12,588 nucleotides of DNA from CAZUXE01 sp964624585 (GTDB taxonomy: Bacteria; Hydrothermota; Tepidihabitantia; B3-TA06): contig CAZUXE010000048.1 of assembly GCA_964624585.1 (NCBI GenBank), positions 1-12,588 on the forward strand. Direction: 5' to 3'. Below the pieces are notes generated by a model. The model saw only the letters and a program-made list of their open reading frames with translations. It did not search any database and was not told the DNA's origin. Position 1 is the first letter of the stretch. Every line of letters begins with the position of its first letter. The translations under genes were made by a program, and so were the position numbers. Below, piece by piece: positions 1-5,731 of this stretch.

Positions 1-7
1 TATGAGT

Positions 8-52
8 GGAGTTTGAGTAGCAAACTCCTAAACTCAAACCGAAGGTTTGAGT
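8..52. terminator. Tandem hairpins, possible bidirectional terminator
   Basis: Two perfect inverted repeats lie side by side. The first has an 8-bp stem (GGAGTTTG at 8-15, CAAACTCC at 21-28) with a 5-base loop. The second has a 9-bp stem (ACTCAAACC at 32-40, GGTTTGAGT at 44-52) with a 3-base loop, followed on the plus strand by AACTTTT. The arms also cross-match (GTTTGAG at 11-17 with CTCAAAC at 33-39), so alternative folds are possible. The site lies 130 bases beyond the end of the minus-strand operon, so it could end that transcript or one entering from the left. The T-run is short on both sides, so the terminator role is inferred. Confidence 0.4.
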
Positions 53-69
53 AACTTTTGATCACCTTT

Positions 70-109
70 TGACTAGCTTATGACTAACTTATTTTAAGAG
101 TTATTTTAA
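70..109. repeat. Short tandem and direct repeats
   Basis: TGACTAGCTTA (70-80) is followed directly by TGACTAACTTA (81-91), a tandem 11-base repeat with one mismatch. TTATTTTAA then occurs twice, at 89-97 and 101-109. A TTGACT hexamer at 69-74 and a TATTTT at 90-95 could be read as a weak rightward promoter, but no convincing plus-strand gene follows. The function is unknown. Confidence 0.35.
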
Positions 110-135
110 AAAGAAGGAAAGAAAGGAAAAAAGGA
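108..135 (+). repeat. 28-base homopurine tract with mirror repeat
   Basis: Every base from 108 to 135 on the plus strand is A or G. The stretch at 114-128 (AAGGAAAGAAAGGAA) reads the same in both directions on one strand, which is a mirror repeat rather than an inverted repeat. Such tracts can form triplex DNA in supercoiled molecules. In the leftward transcript it becomes a pyrimidine-rich 3' end just after the agmatinase gene. Any role in transcript ending is inference. Confidence 0.4.
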
Positions 136-181
136 TATTGGCTGAATCAAAGTTGACTGTAATTTGGGTGAAGAGGGTAAA

Positions 182-1000
182 TTACGCTAATAGGCAACAT
201 ATTTCACGTACCAGATTGGCAGCTGTAACACATGGAGCAATAAAATCGGCCGCCAGAGGGTTAAATTCCACTAAATCGGCGCCAACGAAGCGGAGTTTTT
301 TTAGCCCTAGGAATAAATTAATTATTTCCTGGTAGCTGGCGCCGTTCGGCTCCGGAGTGCCGACCGCCGGCATTACAGATGGGTCAAGTAAATCTATGTC
401 AAAGCTTAACCAAACAGGACGGCCTTCAAGGTTTTTCTTAATTTCTGCAATTTCTGTGATTTTGAAATTATGGATGTCGGGAAGTTCTTCGTTGGCAATT
501 GAACGCACGCCGACCTGAATAAGGGAATTGGGCTTAAGTATTTCCTTAACTCTTCGCATTACGGTATCATGAGAAAATTTTGAGCCGCCTTCCCCAAAAT
601 AGCGCATATCAGCATGGGCATCCAGATGAAGCACTGTAAGGTCAGGATAACGCTCAAATGCGGCCTTAACAGCTCCTAAACTTAAGGTATGCTCGCCACC
701 GATAAGTAGAGGTTTTTTGTCAGCAACAAGATAGGTCGTAAGCTTTTTTCTAATCTTCTCCAACTTATTTTCCATAGAGCCAAGGCCCTCAAGTTCCAAG
801 TTTCCCAAATCTGCAATTGGAAGGTCTGCTAGATTTTGCTTGAAGTAAGGGCTGTAAGCCTCAACAGTTTCGGAACATGCACGAATTCTATCTGGTCCAA
901 AACGAGTACCGGGGAGGAAGGTTGTGGTTTCGTCTAAAGGCAGACCAAGGATAATAATACGGGCATCCAAATAGCCAGCGTCAGCAAACCAGAAGGCCAT
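182..1000 (-). CDS. speB: Agmatinase-family ureohydrolase
   Basis: This 272-residue protein belongs to the arginase/agmatinase/formiminoglutamase superfamily of cytoplasmic enzymes with two Mn ions. The metal-binding motifs are complete: GGEHT (H104), DAHAD (D127, H129, D131) and SFDID (D201, D203). SHDTVMRR (from about 143) and GTPEPNG (from about 214) fit agmatinases better than arginases. The expected reaction is agmatine to putrescine plus urea; aminopropylagmatine or another guanidine compound is possible. The length is normal for short bacterial agmatinases. I chose the ATG at 1000; a TTG directly before it (1003) is an alternative, and neither has a Shine-Dalgarno sequence. It is the last gene of the leftward operon, 66 bases after the aminotransferase stop and in the same frame, with a hairpin in between. 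No other polyamine gene is in the window. The family is sure and the exact substrate moderately so. Confidence 0.88.
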   Translation of the reverse strand: MAFWFADAGYLDARIIILGLPLDETTTFLPGTRFGPDRIRACSETVEAYSPYFKQNLADLPIADLGNLELEGLGSMENKLEKIRKKLTTYLVADKKPLLIGGEHTLSLGAVKAAFERYPDLTVLHLDAHADMRYFGEGGSKFSHDTVMRRVKEILKPNSLIQVGVRSIANEELPDIHNFKITEIAEIKKNLEGRPVWLSFDIDLLDPSVMPAVGTPEPNGASYQEIINLFLGLKKLRFVGADLVEFNPLAADFIAPCVTAANLVREICCLLA

Positions 1001-1014
1001 CAATATTAAGTCAG

Positions 1015-1042
1015 GCAGTGATACAAGATAGTGTATCCCTGC
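1015..1042 (-). promoter_or_regulatory. Hairpin just upstream of the agmatinase start
   Basis: In the leftward transcript GCAG and GATACA pair with TGTATC and CTGC, giving a 10-bp stem with one internal mismatch and a 6-base loop. It ends 14 bases before the agmatinase ATG, where a ribosome binding site would be expected but none is seen. It could limit translation, protect a processed 3' end, or act as an attenuator without a T-run. The pairing is directly visible; the role is inference. Confidence 0.35.
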
Positions 1043-1066
1043 AGTATAAAGAAATCTAAAGGTATT

Positions 1067-2164
1067 TTAACTGAAGAATTCACGTATCTTATCAATAACG
1101 TATGCACGTTGCTCGGAGCTGAGTTCGGGGTAAACAGGCAGAGACATTACTTCTTTTGCTGCAGATTCAGCTTGTGGGAATGACCCTTCAGGCAGTTTTA
1201 GATAGCTGAGAACCGGTTGGAGATGCAGGGGGGTGGGATAGTGGATACCTATACCAATTCCCGATTCATTCAAAAAGGTCTTCAATTCATTTCGTTTTGA
1301 TGTACGAATGGTATACTGATGATAGATATGGTTGCAATCGGGATGAATTACAGGTACTTTTACTACTTCAGCCAAGGCGTCGCTGTAAGCTTTTCCGTTT
1401 GCCGTCCTTGCATTGTTGTAAGTATCAATATGATTGAGCTTAATTTTTAGGAAAGCGGCCTGTAAGGTATCTAATCTTGAATTTTGACCAATAAGGGTGT
1501 GATAGTATTTTTTAGGCGAACCGTGTACTCGTATCAGGCGACATTTTTCGTAAAGTTCGTCATCATTAGTAGTTATGAGGCCACCATCGCCTAATGCTCC
1601 AAGATTTTTAGTTGGAAAGAAACTGAAGATAGTTATATCACCTAAACCGCCTATTCTCTTGGTTTTATAAGTGGAACCAAAGGCCTGAGCGGCATCTTCA
1701 AGGGTTTTAAGCTTATGCGCCTTGGCTATTTGGGTAATTTTATCCATTTCAGCGGCTTGACCGTAAAGATGTACCGGTAGGATGACTTTTGTTTTATCGG
1801 TAATCGCCGCTTCCAACTTGGCAGGATCGATATTATATGTATCAGGATTGATATCAACAAATACAGGTTTTGCACCCAAGGCTACAATCACTTCGCCTGT
1901 GGCAATAAAAGTAAATGGAGTGGTGATTACTTCGTCACCTGCCCCGACGCCAAGCGCTCTTAGGGCTATTCCCAAAGCATCGGTTCCATTACCTACCCCA
2001 ATGGCATATTTTACATTCAGATATTCGGCGCAAGCGGCCTCAAAGTCTTTTTCCTCCTGACCCAAAATGAATTGATTCGACTTAACAACCCGTTCAAGCG
2101 CCTTGGCAAATTCCGGCATCAATGGTTCATGATGCGCCCATAGATCTATTTGCGGAACCTTCAC
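1067..2164 (-). CDS. wbpE: DegT/DnrJ/EryC1/StrS aminotransferase, WbpE-like
   Basis: This 365-residue PLP enzyme is a fold-type I sugar aminotransferase of normal family length. Visible motifs are GNGTDAL (58-64) for cofactor phosphate contacts, EDAAQAFG (156-163) with D157 expected to contact the pyridine nitrogen, and FFPTKNLGALGDGG with the PLP-linking lysine at K186. Beside WbpB- and WbpD-like genes, the likely reaction is transfer of an amino group from glutamate to C3 of UDP-2-acetamido-3-oxo-glucuronic acid, giving the 3-amino sugar in the cytoplasm. The start is GTG at 2164. It overlaps the acetyltransferase TGA (GTGA) and has an ideal AGGAGG five bases upstream, so the two are probably translationally coupled. 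Other 3-amino sugars (WlbC or QdtB type) are possible, but a Gfo/Idh dehydrogenase partner favours the WbpBED route. Confidence 0.88.
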   Translation of the reverse strand: MKVPQIDLWAHHEPLMPEFAKALERVVKSNQFILGQEEKDFEAACAEYLNVKYAIGVGNGTDALGIALRALGVGAGDEVITTPFTFIATGEVIVALGAKPVFVDINPDTYNIDPAKLEAAITDKTKVILPVHLYGQAAEMDKITQIAKAHKLKTLEDAAQAFGSTYKTKRIGGLGDITIFSFFPTKNLGALGDGGLITTNDDELYEKCRLIRVHGSPKKYYHTLIGQNSRLDTLQAAFLKIKLNHIDTYNNARTANGKAYSDALAEVVKVPVIHPDCNHIYHQYTIRTSKRNELKTFLNESGIGIGIHYPTPLHLQPVLSYLKLPEGSFPQAESAAKEVMSLPVYPELSSEQRAYVIDKIREFFS

Positions 2165-2745
2165 AAAATCCTCCTAACCTGATTATCCTCAAGTTTGTAA
2201 GTCCCTTTACAGCGTGCGTTACATGTGGCATCGCCTTTTTCGTTAAACTTTAGACGCTCGCCGCATTCACACATCCAGCCAATTTGACGCGCAGGAACAC
2301 CTACCATCAAGGCATAATCTTTAACATCCTTGTGGATTAAGGCACCTGCACCGATAAAACAATGCCTACCAAGTGTGATGCCACATACGATAGTAGCATT
2401 TGCCCCGATTGATGCACCTTCCTTAACCAAGGTCGCTATCCATATGCCGCCCTTTGGCCAAGCTGCGCGTGGATTAAGATCGTTGGTAAAAACCATTGAA
2501 GGACCGCAAAACACATTATCTTCAAGGGTTACCAAGTCATATATACTTACATTATTCTGAATCTTACAATTATCGCCGATTTTAACTCGCGAACCTATAA
2601 ATACATTTTGTCCTAAGCTGCATTTTGCACCAATTTTGGCATCCTGCATGACGTGAGAAAAGTGCCATATTTTGGTATCTTTTCCTATTTCTACAGGTTC
2701 GTCCACAACCGCTGTAGGGTGGACAAAGTATTTTTTCTCATTCAT
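2161..2745 (-). CDS. wbpD: Hexapeptide-repeat sugar N-acetyltransferase, WbpD-like
   Basis: This 194-residue protein is a left-handed beta-helix acyltransferase that normally works as a trimer. Hexapeptide turns run from about residue 8 to 155 (for example IGKDTKIW, IGANATIV, IGAGALIH), ending in GVPARQIGW, a hallmark of this family. With its neighbours it should transfer acetyl from acetyl-CoA to the 3-amino group of UDP-2-acetamido-3-amino-glucuronic acid. After the helix comes a short cysteine-rich tail with C159, C161, C175 and C179, which looks like a degenerate zinc ribbon; relatives often carry a CxCGE...CPxCG tail here. The start is ATG at 2745, supported by GGAG seven bases upstream. 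It lies 170 bases after the dehydrogenase stop and overlaps the aminotransferase by four bases. WlbB is an equivalent name in Bordetella. Confidence 0.87.
   Translation of the reverse strand: MNEKKYFVHPTAVVDEPVEIGKDTKIWHFSHVMQDAKIGAKCSLGQNVFIGSRVKIGDNCKIQNNVSIYDLVTLEDNVFCGPSMVFTNDLNPRAAWPKGGIWIATLVKEGASIGANATIVCGITLGRHCFIGAGALIHKDVKDYALMVGVPARQIGWMCECGERLKFNEKGDATCNARCKGTYKLEDNQVRRIL
2170..2175 (-). promoter_or_regulatory. Strong Shine-Dalgarno fixing the wbpE GTG start
   Basis: The leftward strand reads AGGAGG, then ATTTT, then GTG. This consensus ribosome binding site sits within the last codons of the acetyltransferase gene (the RR of its C-terminal RRIL) and supports GTG at 2164 as the aminotransferase start. 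It also shows that the organism uses Shine-Dalgarno initiation for inner operon genes, unlike the two first genes around 5532-5731. Confidence 0.75.
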
Positions 2746-2814
2746 TTTAATTCTCCAGAGTTCTTGCTTTCAATTTCCATTTACTCTCTCTCAACCTTAG
2801 TCTTTCTAGCAAAA

Positions 2815-2834
2815 GGGAGAAGGACTTTCTTCCC
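2815..2834 (-). terminator. Hairpin with T-run between wbpB and wbpD, attenuator candidate
   Basis: In the leftward transcript GGGAAGAA pairs with TTCTCCC (7 bp with one bulged A) around an AGTCC loop and is followed by TTTT (2811-2814). CTAG occurs on both sides of it (2806-2809 and 2835-2838). This is a weak intrinsic terminator shape inside the operon, so it could lower expression of the downstream genes or mark a processing site. The stem is short and the T-run is only four bases. Confidence 0.3.
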
Positions 2835-2852
2835 CTAGGGTCGCTATAGTCG

Positions 2853-2882
2853 GTTGCGACGACGGTTTGTGATTAGCGCAAC
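2853..2882. repeat. Inverted repeat GTTGCG / CGCAAC in the wbpB-wbpD gap
   Basis: GTTGCG at 2853-2858 and CGCAAC at 2877-2882 are perfect inverted copies separated by 18 bases. Together with the hairpin at 2815-2834 it makes the 170-base gap between the two sugar genes more structured than usual for an operon junction. No protein-coding region is supported in the gap apart from a possible 12-codon ORF just before wbpD. Confidence 0.25.
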
Positions 2883-2915
2883 AAAACGGTGTCATGAGGC
2901 GTTACACTTTATAGT

Positions 2916-3908
2916 TCACAACGACAGATACGCACCCTTTTGTTTTATTGAGTTCTGGGCGTGTTCCAAAATAGATACAACTACCGCTCCGCTTTCACCA
3001 TCGGCAACAGGTTTGCGATTTTCAATAATGCTTGAAATAAAATCTTGACATTCAAGTTTTAAGGGTTCAGCCTCGCCCAGTTCATAAACAACAGGCTTTT
3101 CATTACGGTTGTGCTCAAAACTTCCGTCGTCTTTAACCTTAATCCATTTGTCATAAACTTCCACTACCGATCCCTTACCGATATCGTTAAATACCGCAAT
3201 ACCTGTGGAACCTACAACAATCAATTTGCGCAATTTTTGTGGGTCAAGCCATGAAGCGCGTACGTGAGCCATAGTATCTTGTTTGAAAAACAGTGAAAGG
3301 AATACAATATCTTCAACCCCTGGGGTTAAAAAGTCATTACCTGTGGCAGATACACCAACCGGATGCTCGCCTTCAAAGAGATAGAGAATTATTGAAAGAT
3401 CGTGCGGAGTAAGGCTCCACAAAGCGTTCTCATGGGCGCGTGCAAGTCCCAAATTAACCCTTATTGAATTAATATAAAGCAACATACCAATTTGACCTGA
3501 TTCAACAATCTCTTTGATTTTTCTAATTGCCGGATGGTAAACCATAACATGACCAACCATCAGTTTTAGGTCTTTTTCTTTAGCAATCTTGACCAGTTCT
3601 TCGGCTTCTTTGGTTTTCAATGTCAGCGGTTTTTCACAAAAGGTATGTTTACCAGCAAGAAGTGCTTGTTTTGCTAACTTATAATGTGAAGGCGCGCCAG
3701 ATGCAATACATATGGCATCAACATCTGAGGTGAAGAGTTCGTTTGCATCGGATATAAGTTTAATATCAGGATGAGCCTGAGCAATTTTCTCAAGCGCTTT
3801 TGGGTTTAAGTCAACAACTGTTTCAAGCTTGACTTCATCAAGGGATGCAAAGTTACGTATAAGGTTCGGGCCCCAGTATCCGGCACCGATAACTCCCATG
3901 CGAACCAT
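2916..3908 (-). CDS. wbpB: Gfo/Idh/MocA oxidoreductase, WbpB-like
   Basis: This 330-residue NAD(P)-dependent dehydrogenase has an N-terminal Rossmann fold with GAGYWG (residues 8-13), a hydrophobic strand ending in CIASGAPSH (67-75), the family's catalytic CEKPL (K93 at 91-95), and TPHDLS (167-172) carrying the conserved His-Asp. The C-terminal half is the alpha/beta domain typical of Gfo/Idh proteins. Beside wbpD and wbpE the likely reaction is oxidation at C3 of UDP-N-acetylglucosaminuronic acid to the 3-oxo sugar. In WbpB and WlbA enzymes tightly bound NADH is recycled with 2-oxoglutarate, which the aminotransferase step regenerates. The start ATG at 3908 has AAAGGAG (3913-3919) four bases upstream; a second Met three codons in is a weaker choice. 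It follows the cyclase by 15 bases, so the two are surely cotranscribed. A generic sugar dehydrogenase is the alternative. Confidence 0.87.
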   Translation of the reverse strand: MVRMGVIGAGYWGPNLIRNFASLDEVKLETVVDLNPKALEKIAQAHPDIKLISDANELFTSDVDAICIASGAPSHYKLAKQALLAGKHTFCEKPLTLKTKEAEELVKIAKEKDLKLMVGHVMVYHPAIRKIKEIVESGQIGMLLYINSIRVNLGLARAHENALWSLTPHDLSIILYLFEGEHPVGVSATGNDFLTPGVEDIVFLSLFFKQDTMAHVRASWLDPQKLRKLIVVGSTGIAVFNDIGKGSVVEVYDKWIKVKDDGSFEHNRNEKPVVYELGEAEPLKLECQDFISSIIENRKPVADGESGAVVVSILEHAQNSIKQKGAYLSL

Positions 3909-3923
3909 TTTTCTCCTTTATTC

Positions 3924-5531
3924 CTATAATAGTTGAATTGACGACGGGAGAGGATCGGTTTGACCTCCCGTAGGCGGTATAGTATCAGGGTATGATTCTA
4001 CCGTATAAATCGGAAGTTTTATTTTCCATACAGTAAGTACCTTTTTCTTACCCTTTACGGTAACCGGATCCATTGCCATGTATTCAAATTTCTCTTTGGT
4101 TTTTTTATAAACAGAATCCGACACTACAATTTCTCCGCCTTTTGCCAGTGTTTGTAATCTGGACGCGGTGTTAACGCTATCTCCAATAACGGTGTACTCA
4201 AGCCGTTGAGTAGAACCTATATTGCCTACAACCGCTTCTCCATAGTTGATACCTATTCCTACATGAATATCGCGTTGCCCTTGTGCAAGACGGTCGCGAT
4301 TCATTTGTTCAACCTTTCGCTGAATTTCAACAGCCGATTTAACAGCCTTGAATACATCATCGCCATGCTCAACAGGTGCGCCAAATATAGCCATGATGCA
4401 GTCTCCCATGAACTTATCTATAGTTCCTTCGTTCTGAAAGATTATGGTAGTCATTTCGGTAAGGTAGAAATTTAAGAAAGCTACAACCTCTTCAGGAGGT
4501 AGTTTTTCAGATATAGATGTGAACCCTCTAATATCACCAAAAAATGCGGTTACCGGTTTTTTTACGCCTTTCAGGGTTTTTGCAAACACATCCGGATCTT
4601 TTAGAATTTCGTCTGCCACTTGGTGAGAAACATATCGTTTGAAGGCGTCTTCAATCAATACCTTATCTTTTAAATCTTTAGCCATTTTATTGAACTCAAT
4701 GGTAAGATCGCCAATTTCATCGTTTGTACGTTTACGAATACGAAAATCAAAGTTACCGCGCCCGATTTCAGTTACACCTTGTACCAGTGTACGCAGCGGT
4801 CTTACAAGCAAGGTACCTAAACCAAAAGCTCCGAGAATACCTATAAGAACACCGAGAATTGTAATTCCACCCACAACCATTTGAATTCTACGTGAAGCAA
4901 TTTGCAAACTGGTTAAATCAATTCCCACGTGAATTTCTCCCAGCTTCTTGCTTACTTTTTTACCTCCTTCACTTTCTCCCATTATGACAACTGGTACGGC
5001 TATTTCGTATATATACTCCCATGGAATTTTTGGAGCAGGTTTGAGCTGTCCTTTTTCGGTTAAGGTGTCACCTTGATATAAGTCCCTAAGCCATTGAGGA
5101 GGTGTGGTTTTAGATGACATGTACATGTCATCGTTTATATTTTTATCAGGAAGTTTTATATGTCGTTTAATTTTGGTATTCCATAAATTTTTGGCAAGAT
5201 AGGTAGTTAAAGAATCGGTTTTTCCTGTAGGTGTAAGTATGGCGGGTGAAGCTGCTGCACGACCTGCTGTATCAAGGATATAGGCGTAAACACTTCCCTG
5301 GTGCCTTAGGGCGTCGCGGGCAAGTAGGGTGAGGGTTAAATCATCTTGCCCCATAAGCGGGTCTACGGCGGAGAAGGCAAGGTTACGGGCAAGAACTATA
5401 CCGCGCAACTCAATTTCTTTTAAGAAAGAATCCCTAACCAGATTAATAATGGCAATACCTGTGCCTCCCATAAGTAAGATAACCAGAATTACTAAAAGTC
5501 CAGATATCTTGAAGCGAATGCTAAGTCTCAC
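3924..5531 (-). CDS. Membrane class III adenylate cyclase with sensor and HAMP domains
   Basis: This 535-residue protein has a membrane helix at about 11-32, an extracytoplasmic region at 33-216 (Cache-like by arrangement, for example YAYILDTAGRAAASP at 82-96), a second helix at 217-243, a HAMP linker at 244-297 and a class III cyclase domain at about 325-505. Catalytic residues are complete: metal-binding D333 (FGDIRG) and D377 (FMGD), adenine-selecting K373 and T447 (EYTVIGD), and transition-state N454 and R458 (SVNTASR). Lys plus Thr is the class IIIb pattern and predicts cAMP rather than cGMP. Dimerisation is expected. The C-terminal 30 residues are proline-rich and unassigned. The start is GTG at 5531, with no Shine-Dalgarno sequence but a promoter whose -10 box ends six bases before it, suggesting a leaderless transcript. 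It is the first gene of the operon containing the sugar genes. The ligand sensed is unknown. Confidence 0.9.
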   Translation of the reverse strand: MRLSIRFKISGLLVILVILLMGGTGIAIINLVRDSFLKEIELRGIVLARNLAFSAVDPLMGQDDLTLTLLARDALRHQGSVYAYILDTAGRAAASPAILTPTGKTDSLTTYLAKNLWNTKIKRHIKLPDKNINDDMYMSSKTTPPQWLRDLYQGDTLTEKGQLKPAPKIPWEYIYEIAVPVVIMGESEGGKKVSKKLGEIHVGIDLTSLQIASRRIQMVVGGITILGVLIGILGAFGLGTLLVRPLRTLVQGVTEIGRGNFDFRIRKRTNDEIGDLTIEFNKMAKDLKDKVLIEDAFKRYVSHQVADEILKDPDVFAKTLKGVKKPVTAFFGDIRGFTSISEKLPPEEVVAFLNFYLTEMTTIIFQNEGTIDKFMGDCIMAIFGAPVEHGDDVFKAVKSAVEIQRKVEQMNRDRLAQGQRDIHVGIGINYGEAVVGNIGSTQRLEYTVIGDSVNTASRLQTLAKGGEIVVSDSVYKKTKEKFEYMAMDPVTVKGKKKVLTVWKIKLPIYTVESYPDTIPPTGGQTDPLPSSIQLL

Positions 5532-5537
5532 GGTTGA

Positions 5538-5565
5538 ATGATACGTATATATAAGCTGTAGTCAA
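5538..5565 (-). promoter_or_regulatory. Leaderless promoter of the cyclase-sugar operon
   Basis: On the leftward strand TTGACT (5560-5565) and TATCAT (5538-5543) are separated by 16 bases, and the -10 box ends exactly six bases before the GTG start at 5531. Transcription would therefore begin at or next to the start codon. No Shine-Dalgarno sequence precedes the GTG, which agrees. The rightward promoter at 5698-5725 has the same hexamer and the same spacings. Confidence 0.6.
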
Positions 5566-5599
5566 GGCGCTAAGGTGAAGGTGAAAGTTTTAAGTTAAA

Positions 5600-5616
5600 T
5601 TAAGGTATATCCTTAA
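5600..5616. promoter_or_regulatory. Palindrome TTAAGG-N5-CCTTAA, operator candidate
   Basis: This is a perfect 6-bp inverted repeat with a 5-base centre (TATAT), located between the two divergent promoters. The same CCTTAAGG letters recur in the second palindrome at 5645-5656. The centre lies about 43 bases upstream of the cyclase -35 box. A dimeric regulator could bind here; none is identified. Confidence 0.4.
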
Positions 5617-5644
5617 CAAGAAACCGCAAGTCATTTATTTACAG

Positions 5645-5656
5645 AACCTTAAGGTT
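5645..5656. promoter_or_regulatory. Palindrome AACCTTAAGGTT, operator candidate
   Basis: This is a perfect 12-base palindrome with no spacer, built on the same CCTTAA/TTAAGG half-sites as 5600-5616. The two centres are about 42.5 bases apart, close to four turns of B-DNA, so a protein bound at both would face the same side. It lies about 47 bases upstream of the addB -35 box. On the plus strand TTT follows, but the stem is too short for a terminator. Confidence 0.4.
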
Positions 5657-5697
5657 TTTCGTCGCTTGCTTGCCTAAACTGTGTCTTAGAAACTTCC

Positions 5698-5725
5698 TTG
5701 ACTTGAAGCTAAGGCCGAATAAACT
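5698..5725 (+). promoter_or_regulatory. Leaderless promoter of the addB-addA-era operon
   Basis: TTGACT (5698-5703) and TAAACT (5720-5725) are separated by 16 bases, and six bases (ACATTT) separate the -10 box from the ATG at 5732. No Shine-Dalgarno sequence lies at a useful distance, and an in-frame TAA sits nine to eleven bases before the ATG, so an upstream start is excluded. The geometry is identical to the leftward promoter at 5538-5565. Confidence 0.6.
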
Positions 5726-5731
5726 ACATTT

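Noticed and set aside
1..60. Repeated GTTTGAGTA units as a CRISPR remnant
   Set aside because: There are only two 9-base copies, with no regular spacers and no cas genes. They are better explained as hairpin arms.
69..95. Possible rightward promoter (TTGACT, TATTTT)
   Set aside because: The spacer is only 15 bases and no convincing gene follows; it would produce antisense RNA to the agmatinase gene, which cannot be supported from sequence alone.
138..335. Plus-strand frame of 65 codons starting with TTG after an AAGGA
   Set aside because: Most of it lies antisense within the well-supported agmatinase gene, the start codon is weak, and the protein shows no recognisable features.
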